A DNA stretch of 64,000 nucleotides. It comes from Panaeolus papilionaceus. Taxonomy: Eukaryota > Basidiomycota > Agaricomycetes > Agaricales. Below the pieces are notes generated by a model. It was given only the letters and a program-made list of their open reading frames with translations. It made no database searches and was not told where the DNA came from. Each line of letters begins with the position of its first letter. The first letter of the stretch is position 1. The translations under genes and the position numbers were made by a program. The DNA lies in assembly GCA_015501605.1 (NCBI GenBank), contig JADNRZ010000017.1, forward strand, positions 248,001-312,000. Reading direction: 5' to 3'. Shown here one piece after another: positions 34,522 to 44,997 of the stretch.

Positions 34522-34916
34522 TGTGACGAAGTTGGGTTAGGCGGAGGGTGTTGTCAGAAGTGTAAAGGGAGGAGTAGAAGTTTGCGATCTTGCCGTGAAG
34601 CGTGTTAATTAGATCCTTTGCATGATCAGAATTCTCCGCGTATCGGCCTGCCCTACACAGTCACGTGTTGCTTGACTTTGGCCATGATCAAGTCCGCTCA
34701 AAGTCCATCTGGATTCTAATATCTGCAAAATTTCTGCTACTAGCACTGAGGTAGTCCGTTGACCGCAAAGTTCATCACCTCAGAAGGCTCAAGCAGCTGA
34801 TGGCTCAGATCCCCCCAGAATTATACTAAGCATAGCATATTATACCAATATTATACCTTTACAAAGCCCTGTACAATATTATACATACACACAGTGCACA
34901 CAACAATTGTCAAACT
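34522..34916. other. Intergenic, SLD5 promoter side
   Basis: Spacer upstream of SLD5 and downstream of the DUF6533-type gene. Contains repeated TTATAC words near 34820-34885. No gene is seen. Confidence 0.4.
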
Positions 34917-36252
34917 CTATATAGTCGGAGAATCAGGCTCACTGCTGTCCTCCGTAACGCTATTCGTATTTGTAGACGTCGGGAAAGAGGAAATGACAGT
35001 GAGCATGCAGATTTCTGGATCGGTCGGGGTGATTTCTTCAGGATTAATTGTAAGTAAATTAAGAATGGCTCGGCAACTCTGAATAAATATTGACGTCAGT
35101 ACCCTCACCGCCCATCAATGGTGATTAAACACATACCGCAACGGAAACGAGGGATATAGGGACGATCATAATTATATGAACTTGGTAGGTTTTCACGACA
35201 GTGGAATAAGGGATGATGAAGGCAAAGATGGCTATCCGCCTCGTGAGCAAGACGGTGAATGATGAAGTCTAAATCAGAGAATGCGCACCACAAACCAGTC
35301 CCACAATTAACGCCCCGTCCCTATTCACGATCTTTACAACACGACTTCCAAGGGACCTGAGGCCTCGTTTTCCGAGTAACAATGCCCCAATCAATATTTG
35401 TACAATCCATACGATGACCCTAGGCAGACAGGGGTAATAATATGAGCGATCCGTTGCCAAATGAATGCACGTTGCGGAATTGACGTACCCCAACCATAAA
35501 ACCGGGGGATAAATATTAACACTGTCGCAGAGACAGTTAAAAGAAAGCTTTGTGATGACAAGAGTCCCCATGATGATCTGGCTGATTACGAGCGCTGCAA
35601 GCGCCCCGACGAGGACGATAGCGATATTCTTGTCTTTCTGGTAGAGAGCGTAGACTTGGGATTTTTGGTCAATACTGTTGAACAAGGCCATAAGCGCCAA
35701 TTGTACTTACTTCGAAGTAATAAAACAATATCTAAGCACTCAAGGAGTGTAGAGGATGCCAGCAGCAAAAATAACCACCACCGAAAGCAGGGCTGTGGGT
35801 CTTCGATCGGAATGTTGGAAAATAATGGTCCCATAACGAGGTACAGATTAACACTATTAATTCAATAATCTTCAGTACAAGGAATTTATGACGTATAGAA
35901 GGTGCAGGACTTACGATTGCACTGCGAGGGGCATGTACCTAACGTACACATACAGCGCCTTAACACCGCTGAAGGGACGCCTGACGAACGCGAAGTTGGT
36001 CGCAATGCATTCCATATCGTCGAGTTACAGCTCACCTCCAAATACACCCCCATTCGTCGCCAAACGAGAGACAGTAGTCCCAGACGACGATGGACAGAGC
36101 GGCAGCTGTAGATAAGCGGTTCAGAATTAGAGGTAGCTACGCGGCAATGCTGTCGGCGATAAACACTTACTAACGACCCACTTTCTTTGCAGGAGGTTGG
36201 AGACCAGATGATCTGCTAGGATAGGGACACATCCTCCAAGGTCGTTGGTCAT
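34917..36252 (-). CDS. DUF6533-type multi-pass membrane protein
   Basis: Eight exons: 36252-36171, 36105-36036, 35980-35915, 35853-35711, 35654-35489, 35419-35296, 35268-35137, 35078-34917, giving 314 residues. The N-terminal exon pair encodes TAALSIVVWDYCLSFGDEW, the family hallmark of a helix ending in WDY.L.F.DE. Next come RRPFSGVKALYVYVRYMPL, the IYALYQKDKNIAIV stretch before helix four, and a late RDGALIVGL motif. About seven hydrophobic helices are expected. These proteins are abundant in agaricomycetes and have no known function. The 69-bp intron after exon 5 is a multiple of three and has no stop, so retention would still give a protein. Assignment is by pattern and the exact family name is less certain than the gene model. 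Confidence 0.8.
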
Positions 36253-37907
36253 GATCCAACCATGTAGGAGTTGAAAGGATGACCCAAGTGTTGGCTGGTG
36301 TCAAAATGTGCCAGAAAGAGGGAAATCAAAAGTGTCGTGTGCCGCGAAGACTCTGTCCGAATCTCTTATAGCCAAAGCGAGTGGTCACTAGTCCCTTATT
36401 GCTGACACCAACGATGTTCCGTAAATATTATGGATAACCGCGCCGTTTTCCTTGAGGCTTGCTAACCTGTTAAAGATAGGGAAGGATGTAATTCACGACA
36501 CTGGAAGGGTCTTTTCAGGGTTTCAGAGCGTTCATGCCTTTGCGGGCAATGGAGCGGATTGGGGATGAGCTTGAAGGAGTCGCGACATTTCCCATGTTGA
36601 GGACACAATCCAGGCCAAATTTTAGGAAAATCTCACACAACGTCGGCTCTGTGCGATAATCAATTATCAATCACATTCGGATCAGAAGGCTTAGAACATG
36701 TTGAGTATGAAAATCAAGCAGCTTTCAGTGACGGCTGGACCCACAAAAAAAAAAAAAAAGCACATGACCTTGTAGATATACATACCGCAAAATTCCGAAT
36801 GGCCAGGTACATACACCACTGGAGCGTGTGTCGTAAGTCAGTCGGGAAGCTTTTTGTCACGGATGAGAAATGACCTCCATCTTGCAGTCCCGCGATACGT
36901 TGCTATGAGTACCGCACACCTGACGGCGTCCGAGTTCATACAGTGGAGGGACCAGATCGAGAAAAATAGTTCTTTAGAAGATGCTTAACACCGCGATGGG
37001 GACACAAGGTGTATAATTCTGGACAAGTCGTCTTGCGCAAAGGAGGTAACTCGATAGATCCCGTTATTAGTAATGAAATAAATCAGTATTTCCTCGAGGT
37101 AATGCGGAAGCAAAGATTATCCAGAATTTTTCATATGAGGGAGAGCAACAGTTACTGTCAATTGCCACGGTCGTGGTTCAGGCGCGTATAAGCCTGCCCT
37201 AAATAATCACGTGAAATATCATTACAGGTTCCAGTTGCCGCAACTTAAATTGATTTGAACACCATCCCACGTCTTCATTTTCTGGTAAAATATCTGGGAG
37301 TTTAACGCTGGCGGTTGAATACATGCTGGAAATCACATTGACAGAAACATCGCGACCACTTGCATTCAGTCGCAGTCACGACAAAACATTCTTCGATCTG
37401 GCAGGCGCAAGTAAAATGACGATGACGCAAGATGCACACACTCTCTGTTGACTCTCGGGTACTTAGACTGGTCGGTCATCTCTCTGGTAGTAATGTCTGC
37501 GTCCATCAAGCAAGCACTACCTCGTCGGATAATCCACTGTCAGCTTCCAACCCTCATAAAGCTATCTGGGTTATGCTGCTGACGCCAATCACCGAAGAGA
37601 CCAGGCTCTTGAAATCACTCGAGTCAGATGCGTGTATCATCTTATGGGTGATGAGTGCTGCTGTTGGGATGTGTATCATATTCGACGGTTGCACAGCGTT
37701 GACTGCCGTCTCAAAGATTTTCAGCCTTCAAGTCCCTGGGCCCCTTTCAAACGAGACTAAAATGCAAGTATAAGTACTCCTCGATCTCCGCGCATGTTGT
37801 TTTTGGGCTATCTCACGTATTTGAATTCACGTTCTCCAGACCTTGTCATTAATTAAAACCCTCAAAAGAAATTCCCCAACATAGACACGCCTTCGACGAA
37901 TCGCGGA
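36253..37907. other. Intergenic, A-tract
   Basis: About 1.65 kb with no supported gene. A run of 15 A lies at 36745-36759. The upstream part should hold the promoter of the DUF6533-type gene. Confidence 0.4.
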
Positions 37908-38507
37908 ATGCACTCTCAGCGGACAGATCAGCCACAACCTCGTGGTATCTTCCTACCGATCCGCAAATATCCTTCGGCTCCTCATCGTAATGTTGGCGTC
38001 TACGCAGGCGCAAAACGCTTCCAATCGTCACACATCATTATCTCTTCCCCACAGCGCACACATCAATCTCACAACCCGCCACTTGCGTCATCAGGGGTCG
38101 TTTCTCCCCATATTGCGGGTTGGGCACAAGTGGCTGACTCTGTCGTGGGACGCCACCCACACACCCATCCACTCTCCACTCGCGTGGCTACTCAAGCCGA
38201 GATAGACCTGATCTCCGGACACGTCCATATTCCCTGGGCCTTCAAAGCTGATCCCAGCAGAATACAACCCACAGCAGTGAAAGTTGTGCCTCCTGTGATG
38301 ACCAGCCAGCATGCTCCATTCGGCTCGACCAATGTCCTGAGAGAGGTCACCAACACCAACCATGGACGCGATGTATGGAAATCGGTGCCAGATCCAGCAA
38401 AGCGTCTCATGGATAAAACGAAACCTTCTCGCCGTCCTCTGGGAAGGCCTCCTATGTCAATTGTTGCGGCAGACCTCGTGGAGCCTGTTAGAAGCGACAT
38501 TCAGTGA
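37908..38507 (+). CDS. Orphan 199-residue protein, hypothetical
   Basis: A single uninterrupted frame of 199 codons from an ATG. The product is basic, rich in His, Pro, Ser and Arg, with no membrane segment, signal peptide or known motif. The second half (EIDLISGHVHIPWAFKADPS..., KRLMDKTKPSRRPLGRPP) looks more protein-like than random sequence. I do not recognise it. The opposite strand is also open over part of it, so it could be chance. Confidence 0.4.
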   Translation: MHSQRTDQPQPRGIFLPIRKYPSAPHRNVGVYAGAKRFQSSHIIISSPQRTHQSHNPPLASSGVVSPHIAGWAQVADSVVGRHPHTHPLSTRVATQAEIDLISGHVHIPWAFKADPSRIQPTAVKVVPPVMTSQHAPFGSTNVLREVTNTNHGRDVWKSVPDPAKRLMDKTKPSRRPLGRPPMSIVAADLVEPVRSDIQ

Positions 38508-39656
38508 ATGATTAGCTTTAGGTTCACGCTTGACCATCTCAGGCTGTGCTTCATACCCAATTAATTCATCTTCCACTCTCTTCTTTCTGTGTGCTGCAGA
38601 TGACCTGTGTGCCGATCAATGTGTGTTAATCCATTCACCCCATGGACGTCACTGTTGTTCACATGTAATCTCATATTTGAATTCGAAAGCTATCTTATAT
38701 GTAGACATTTAGATCCCAGGTTCATATCCACCCGTTGATTCTTTGGAGGTGAATGGGAATTTGTCAGTGTATACCCTTTCTTTTCCCGGTTGACCATGAC
38801 GCAGTACTGTAAAGGGGGTTTAAGAAGGCAATATATACTCTGTGATATTGAAGTTATTACCATCGACTGGAGCATCCCTGGGATGTATGCCGCCTCATAA
38901 AGTAAATAGACTGGTCGGTAAATGACGATATGTACGAGTTGGTGAGAAAACAAAGCTATCACTCTACTTTTTTGGTGTCTGCTGATCGTGGAGGTCCGAG
39001 GTGCAACACATAGCCTTGCGTTCTTCCCCATTGTCCTCAACCACCCCACCGCGTGCATTTCTCTGCTACACATCTCTATTAGGAAGCCAAGCAGTCCATT
39101 TGTTACCTCTGGATCATTTCAAAATGAACAGTGCATTGTAATCCGCTTGTACCCAGGTCTGCTGATCTCCCTGTACGGAAATAGTATCACATTTGAATAT
39201 ACATAAACCCTATCCTGTATAATTTCTGTTTGAGCCGTAAAAATAGGCAATGAGAACCAAGAGAGAATTTCATTTAAAATGCCTGCCGATGGCGTTTTTA
39301 CAACGGCCTCTGTGCCCAGCTTTGAGATTCCGTCGGCAAAGGTGTTTTTAGTAACAATGTATTCCGAGTGGCTCAGAATGTGTCAGAGGTGCCCTCGAGG
39401 CAGCTACACAAACGTCCCCTTTCCCTTGGCTTCTCTCTTCTGTGGGTCAACAACACTGGCCAACAGGTCTTCATCGATAAACGCCTCTTCCGCTTCTGGT
39501 CACTGCTCTCACTCTCCCGGATATAATCAACCCTGCGAACTGTCTTGTTGTTAACCCAAATTGCTCCTCGACCTCGAGGAGTTTGACACCCCATCCATCC
39601 GAGTCTATAACTTAACTTGCTCCACTTCGATCGTCCCCCACATCCGTTGACTCGCC
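38508..39656. other. Intergenic, no firm gene
   Basis: Upstream region of the DUF3074 gene. A short minus-strand frame ending at 39404 (DEDLLASVVDPQKREAKGKG) looks protein-like, but no matching upstream exon with sound splice sites could be assembled. Confidence 0.35.
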
Positions 39657-40821
39657 ATGTCAGACTCGCCCGTTTTCACCGTCCCATCAGTATTCTCACT
39701 GCGGCCTATCAAACCCAATGGTGAGCCCGATGTCCACGTCCCTATGTCGCTGGTCAAGTTGCATGATAGGCGAAAATGTTCATCGCATAGACATCTCTTC
39801 TATACAGCTATCCCACCAGAACGGGACCTCATCCGTAGTGCCCAGCTCCTTCTCCAAGAGTCGTATATCTGGCCTGAATACAAGATCAAACCTGCGGATG
39901 CATCCAAATCAGCACCGGCAGATATCCGGGCTTTTTCATACACTGAGCAGCAGAGCACCGAGTCCAGTAATACATCGAAGCCCTTGCCATGGAGCTGCGC
40001 GGTAGTCACTGCGAACAAGGAAGATTTGTCGTTCACTAGCCTCTGGTCCCGCATCGGAAGTCACCCTATCAAGAGTCAGCAAAGGTAAGGACCCACACAC
40101 ACTTTGGGACAGACGGCACAGACGATGAGACGGGACAGCAGTGAAAAAGAAGCTGATTTTTTGAGCAACCATAGGTACATTCCCAACCTCACCAAGATAA
40201 CACAAATACAGTACATATCTGAGAACGAGTCCATCTGGAACATGCTCTATGTATACCCCCCACCATTGTCACCACGAGTGTACACCATGTACGTAGCCTC
40301 GTGGTTGCTCGAGTACTCGCACAGGCGACGAGGGTGGGTGTTCTTGCACTGGGCGCCAATTTTTGGTGATACTAATATCATTCCAGGATCATCGTATATA
40401 TACCCGTTGATTTGTCTAAAGACTCTCTGCTAGCTGAGCTAGAGGAGAAGGGAGTAAAGGGTAAATGTGCGATGGTCGAAATGATCCAAGAGATGGAAGG
40501 CGACAAGGTAGAGTGGAGAAGATTGAGTTGCAATGATCCAGGAGGCTTACTGCCTCGTTTCTGTGCTTATAAAATGGCTGGCGGTCGACTGGTTGAGGTA
40601 AGTTTCTTCATTGATATTTAAATGCTGGAATTGTCGAGATTGCTGGGCTGACCTAAAGCGATGATACAAAGGAAATGGGCCTGTGCTTGACATGGATTCG
40701 GAATCTTGACAAACAAAGTAAGAAGCCAGATAAAAGCAGGGAGGGAAAGGAGCCACGCCAAATGAGAGTTTCGTTTCAAGAACCGCATTATGATCGTACA
40801 ATTACAAGGGGAAGGGGGTAA
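39657..40821 (+). CDS. DUF3074 / START-like domain protein
   Basis: Four exons, 39657-40084, 40175-40288, 40387-40597 and 40672-40821, give 300 residues. After a variable N-terminus the DUF3074 pattern is visible: WSCAVVTANKEDLSFTSLWSRIG, then YIPNLTKITQIQYISENESIWNMLYVYPPPLSPRVYTM, then VEWRRLSCNDPGGLLPRF. This family has a START-like fold and is thought to bind lipids, but no ligand is established. The C-terminal 50 residues are basic and probably disordered. The stop codon lies two bases from the stop of the convergent DAP1 gene, so the mRNAs must overlap at their 3' ends. A GTAAGT spans the stop (40818-40823), so a further exon is possible. Confidence 0.78.
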
Positions 40822-40823
40822 GT

Positions 40824-41581
40824 CTAGACATCATCATTGTTGACGAGCTTGCCGCAAACAATGTATTTATTGGAGAAATGGTCAATCCAACCTGAGAAAT
40901 AAATCTGATGAGAAAATGCAAAGCGCTTTTCATGATAGCAGACTTACCCTTCATGTTATCACTAGCGAATGGGCCGCGCGTCAGAAGTCTGCTCGGATGG
41001 ATAACGTATTTACAAAGCTTACATCTCGTCCTGTCTCAAGTCAGACAGCGCATCCAGAGGTTGATCAATAGGTGTGAGCATGTCTACACGTAGAAATAAT
41101 TCGTTGAGTGACATCATTATTGTTGAGGGTTAAGTCGATTGTCCAACGTACCCAAATCGAAGGATTGCTTTGCCATGCCTCTTGATGCATCACGCCCTGC
41201 GAAATTTCCATACATTCCATCTAAGTTTTCATTTAGGGTTCGTCAATAAATACACCCCCAGTCATCCTTAAGCAAAAGTTTGTTCATACTTGGACCATAG
41301 AAGTTTCTGCCTGCTGTCACATCGAATACTGTTCCGTTGATAGCAAGCAGAATGCGACCTCCATCCAAACCGTTGTGCGGTGCTAATGTCTTGGGAGTGT
41401 AAGTCCGGAACATCACCGTAGGAGGGTGAGCTTTAGGCATCCAAGAGTAGCCAAGTTTGAACTCATTGGGCGTCGTCGCAGGTTTGGAGGTTGGAGGCAC
41501 AATTATCCGTTGAACTGAGTACAGAATATACAAAAAGAGTGCAGTGTTGACAGGAGTTCCAAGGTCGAATGTAAGTCCCAT
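40824..41581 (-). CDS. DAP1: DAP1-like membrane-associated haem-binding protein
   Basis: Five exons, 41581-41290, 41220-41152, 41083-41023, 40961-40948 and 40891-40824, give 167 residues. An N-terminal hydrophobic segment (TALFLYILYSVQRIIV) anchors it. A cytochrome b5-like haem/steroid-binding domain follows: FRTYTPKTLAPHNGLDGGRILLAINGTVFDVTAGRNFYGP, MYGNFAGRDASRGMAKQSFD, then MKGWIDHFSNKYIVCGKL. This is the MAPR family; the yeast and human members bind haem and support cytochrome P450 enzymes such as Erg11/CYP51. Exon 4 is only 14 bp. The gene is convergent with, and nearly touches, the DUF3074 gene. Confidence 0.88.
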
Positions 41582-42194
41582 GGTTTTTCTGTGGTATTAT
41601 AGAGTACAATTGCGATAGATAGCAGCTCAGAGCAAGAAATCGACGACGTAGAGACTGGTGGAAGCAGACAGAAAGAGGATGTCACAATTGTCGTCGTTGG
41701 TCACAGACTCCGGCTTGGAATTCTCAACTGTGAGCCCGAGCTTTTGCCCCTCTGTGGCGTACCATCATCATCATATACATTCATCTTAGGCTTCATCTAT
41801 CTGTTACTCTGGTGAGTAGTGCTTGAGGACTGAGTTGCTTACTCCTAGAACCAGTATTTTTGACACCCTGATGCGCACCTTCTGGAAGCGGACGGTCTTG
41901 GTCTTGAGCTCAAACAACTCTTCCAGGTCATTTTTGCAAATTAACAGCCACGTTGAAGCTACCACTTAGTGGTGATCCTAATGGACACCACGGATGAACA
42001 AATCATCACTCTTTTTGGGGTGAAGGTCAATGTTAACATTAGCGCACGGCTATGATTTTAACTTCGCTGAAGCAAATCGCAGGAAACCTGGTAAAAACGA
42101 TTGTCCGGTCTGAGATTCCAATCGAAAATTAAATACGAAGTCTGGCTTTGAAATCGCAAGGAACGAAAGAACTGCCTGGAACTAGATTCTGTAT
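41582..42194. other. Intergenic, no gene seen
   Basis: Spacer between the DAP1-like start and the priA-like 3' end, both on the minus strand. Nothing is supported. Confidence 0.4.
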
Positions 42195-43315
42195 CTACTC
42201 GTCTTCAGCTCTGTGACTAAGAGGGAAATGCTCAAGACCAAACTGGGACGCCATAACAACTTCTTCATCATGCTTCTCCTTGGCGCAGTTATCACCGTAA
42301 GGTGTGGGCACGAATCCTGACATGCACCTGTGAACGACACAGCGTCCACGAGCGCAGGAAACATCCGAGACGCCTTTAATCGCAGAGCAATCAATCCCAT
42401 TGCCTTCGGGATAGCGGGGATCCAGGGAAAGCATGCATCCACCACCTGAAGAAGCCCAACGACGATCAGCTCTACCAATCTACAATAGAAGATCGACAAT
42501 CTTACAGCTCTCGAGGTCACTTCTAGTGTCGACGCACTCCCAGGACTGAGGGCCACGTCCCGGAATTCCGCAAGCCGTCAATCCATAGGGGCAGGGTCTA
42601 GCAGAACCGCTAAGCTCCCGCTTGACATGGCCACTTGGGCAAGCCTTGTATAATCCGCATTGACCGTTGCAAACTGTGTACGGTTTGGGGCAAGTGCAAG
42701 AAGTAGGTTTTTTAGGAGGGGCAGGTGTTGGGAAGAAGCTGCGTAATTTGCAGAAGTATGAGCTTCGATCTTTGACCATCAGGAATGCGTCATGCTTACC
42801 CATTCTTGCAGGTAAATCCGCAAGGATTGCCTGGGATACAGGCAGGCACCGTATTGGGGGGATATCGGCAGGTTTGGCGGCCCTTGCATCCGTTGATCTG
42901 ATATAGTTTTCAGCAAGCAAGCCTTCACCACAATATATCAAACCCACAAGATCAGTAATGGCATCAAGAACGGCTTTTTTGCCAGAGTGGGCGACAGCCG
43001 CAATGGCATTTGGGTTCGTGGCGAGGATTCCAGGCAAGTTAGAAATGCAGAAGCAGCCCTCTATTCCATGATAAGAAAAAAAATAACAATGTAACGTATT
43101 TTGCAGGACTCACTGATAGGACCGTAGTTGGTTGGTTTGAAAGGGAAACGAAGGCTTTTGACCACCAAAGAGCCGTTCACCTCTCCACAAACATCACCAG
43201 GAGGACTGCCACCACCGCCTTTACCACCACCTCCATAGGTCTGAGTTGTCAAATCGTCCGCATAGGCAAGACTAGTCAGGGCAAGGGCGATGCCAATGAG
43301 GGACTTGAAGTGCAT
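42195..43315 (-). CDS. priA-like secreted cysteine-rich protein
   Basis: Five exons, 43315-43114, 43060-42948, 42897-42800, 42738-42506 and 42445-42195, give 298 residues. A signal peptide MHFKSLIGIALALTSLAYA is followed by a Gly-rich spacer (YGGGGKGGGGSPPG) and a domain with paired cysteines. The C-terminal half is strongly Cys-rich: CIPGNPCGFTCKNG, CTCPKPYTVCNGQCGLYKACPSG, and a closing GIDCSAIKGVSDVSCARGRCVVHRC typical of agaric priA proteins. priA was first described from Lentinula, where expression was linked to fruiting; its role is unclear. Splicing was decided by cysteine spacing: the continuous alternative frame loses the motif. Probably secreted or cell-wall associated. Confidence 0.82.
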
Positions 43316-44997
43316 CTTCGAGTAGGTGAGTAATCGTTCCACAGGTGAAGGTGTGTATAAATTAATGCAACTGATAAGGTGCCGTTCTTATATTCTTTTC
43401 GCCGACCCCTCGAGGCGGGTTCTAATTGGTCTCGCTAAGTCCATTTCTCATTAACGAAGAGCGAAACGAGCGTTTCCAGCAATAAGTGGAGTATGGTCGG
43501 GCGACAACTGGCAGATCCAAACAAGAGCCAAGGATATTCTTGTCACCGCCAGATAACTTTTTGATTTCAATTGTAACCTGATGTCCAGCGGGGGCGCCTT
43601 TCAAACTTCATCACAGCTCCCTCGATCTCATGGAGCTGGACGCCGCAGATTGACTTGTTCAGCTTGCTGCTCTAGGTATCTCTAAGAGCTACCGCGCCTT
43701 GGATTCCTGTAGGAAATGTCCTGACGAGGCACTCGCTAAATGACATATTCGACACACGTCAATGTCAATTCTGAACTGGGGGACAAATTCGTCGACCCCT
43801 ATAACACCTCCCAGGCGGTCGAGAAGAATTCGCGCCGTACCCTGTTACTGAATTAAAGACAGCACGGCTATACCGCCCGTGACCTTGTATATGTCCAGGT
43901 AAGGCTTGATTAGCTCTTGATAAGACATAGGAATCCCGTTATTTTTGGATATCACCGCCTTGAAGAAGGTTCGAGTCCCGGTCCAAATGTTCGATCGTTG
44001 AACCAGCCTGCGGTATGTCCCCCCCCCCCCCCCCCACTTCCCATTTGATTGATAGGTCAACTAATCAAAGTCGAACTGGGTGCATTTCAAAGATTGGCAG
44101 GTTACATATCTCGCACCCGCGTTAATCACCCCCTTTGACGAGTCACATTATTATGGCGTCCTCGAGCGTCGTCTCCACATGGCACAAGTATCGACTCTGG
44201 GTATTACAATCTTCTCCTCCACTGCTTGCAGCTGCATGGCTCGTCATTTCATACACATGGATCAAACTCTAGTGCAGTCACTCTTCCAGTCTCGTCTCTT
44301 TGTCTTCTTCCCTCTCCAAGAGTCCAAATATTAACCGAAATCTAAACGCCACCATGAAATCTCGGCCGCTCCATCTACCCGACTGTGCATCACTCAAAAA
44401 GATACTCGCGATCAAGCCAGTAAATAATTGAGGTCCTCAGGGCTCCTCCCCTACTTCGTCCATGAAGAAGACAACGGTGATACAGGATCTCCGTCTGACA
44501 CGTCCAGGAATTAAAAATTCTTTCTCCATGTCACAGTACGACACACGCATAAGTATGGATTTGTCTACCGTCGGTGTTAATGAGTTGTAGAAAGCGGAAA
44601 CTGCTGCCATAGAACGTCAGGTAGCTTGAAATGGTTTGAAGGGTTTAAATCAAATGCACGAGACTGTGGGTTTACAGTCATGTTCAGTCAGTTAGATAGA
44701 ATAAGTAACACTTATGGAATTTCTAACCGGGGTGAGATTATGCTGTTATCTAACCAGAGGTCGTCCAAGTCAAACCTCTGCGACCGTGGATGACGAGCCT
44801 ACAGAACAGTTTGATAATGTGTGCTTGTCAGAGGCAGAGGTGTTTTGTCTCCGTTGGTGGCCTCCGGCCTACCCCTTGGAGAGGGGTAAGCTTACACTAC
44901 CTGTTTGCACAAAACGCAATGCGAGGCTTAAGTATAATTCGCATCATGTACTACTGGGTGTCAAACTATCTAATTACAGGACTGCTGGTTAAGTTGG
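43316..44997. other. Intergenic with a poly-C run
   Basis: About 1.7 kb. A run of 17 C lies at 44019-44035. From about 44745 on, the sequence is the outer flank of the duplicated NACHT unit. No gene is seen. Confidence 0.4.

Noticed and set aside
39404..39480. Possible minus-strand terminal exon (FIDEDLLASVVDPQKREAKGKG)
   Set aside because: No upstream exon could be joined in phase with a convincing donor, and it would overlap the promoter of the DUF3074 gene.
44019..44035. Run of 17 C as a possible functional element
   Set aside because: A plain homopolymer in non-coding DNA. Length may be unreliable and nothing around it suggests a role.
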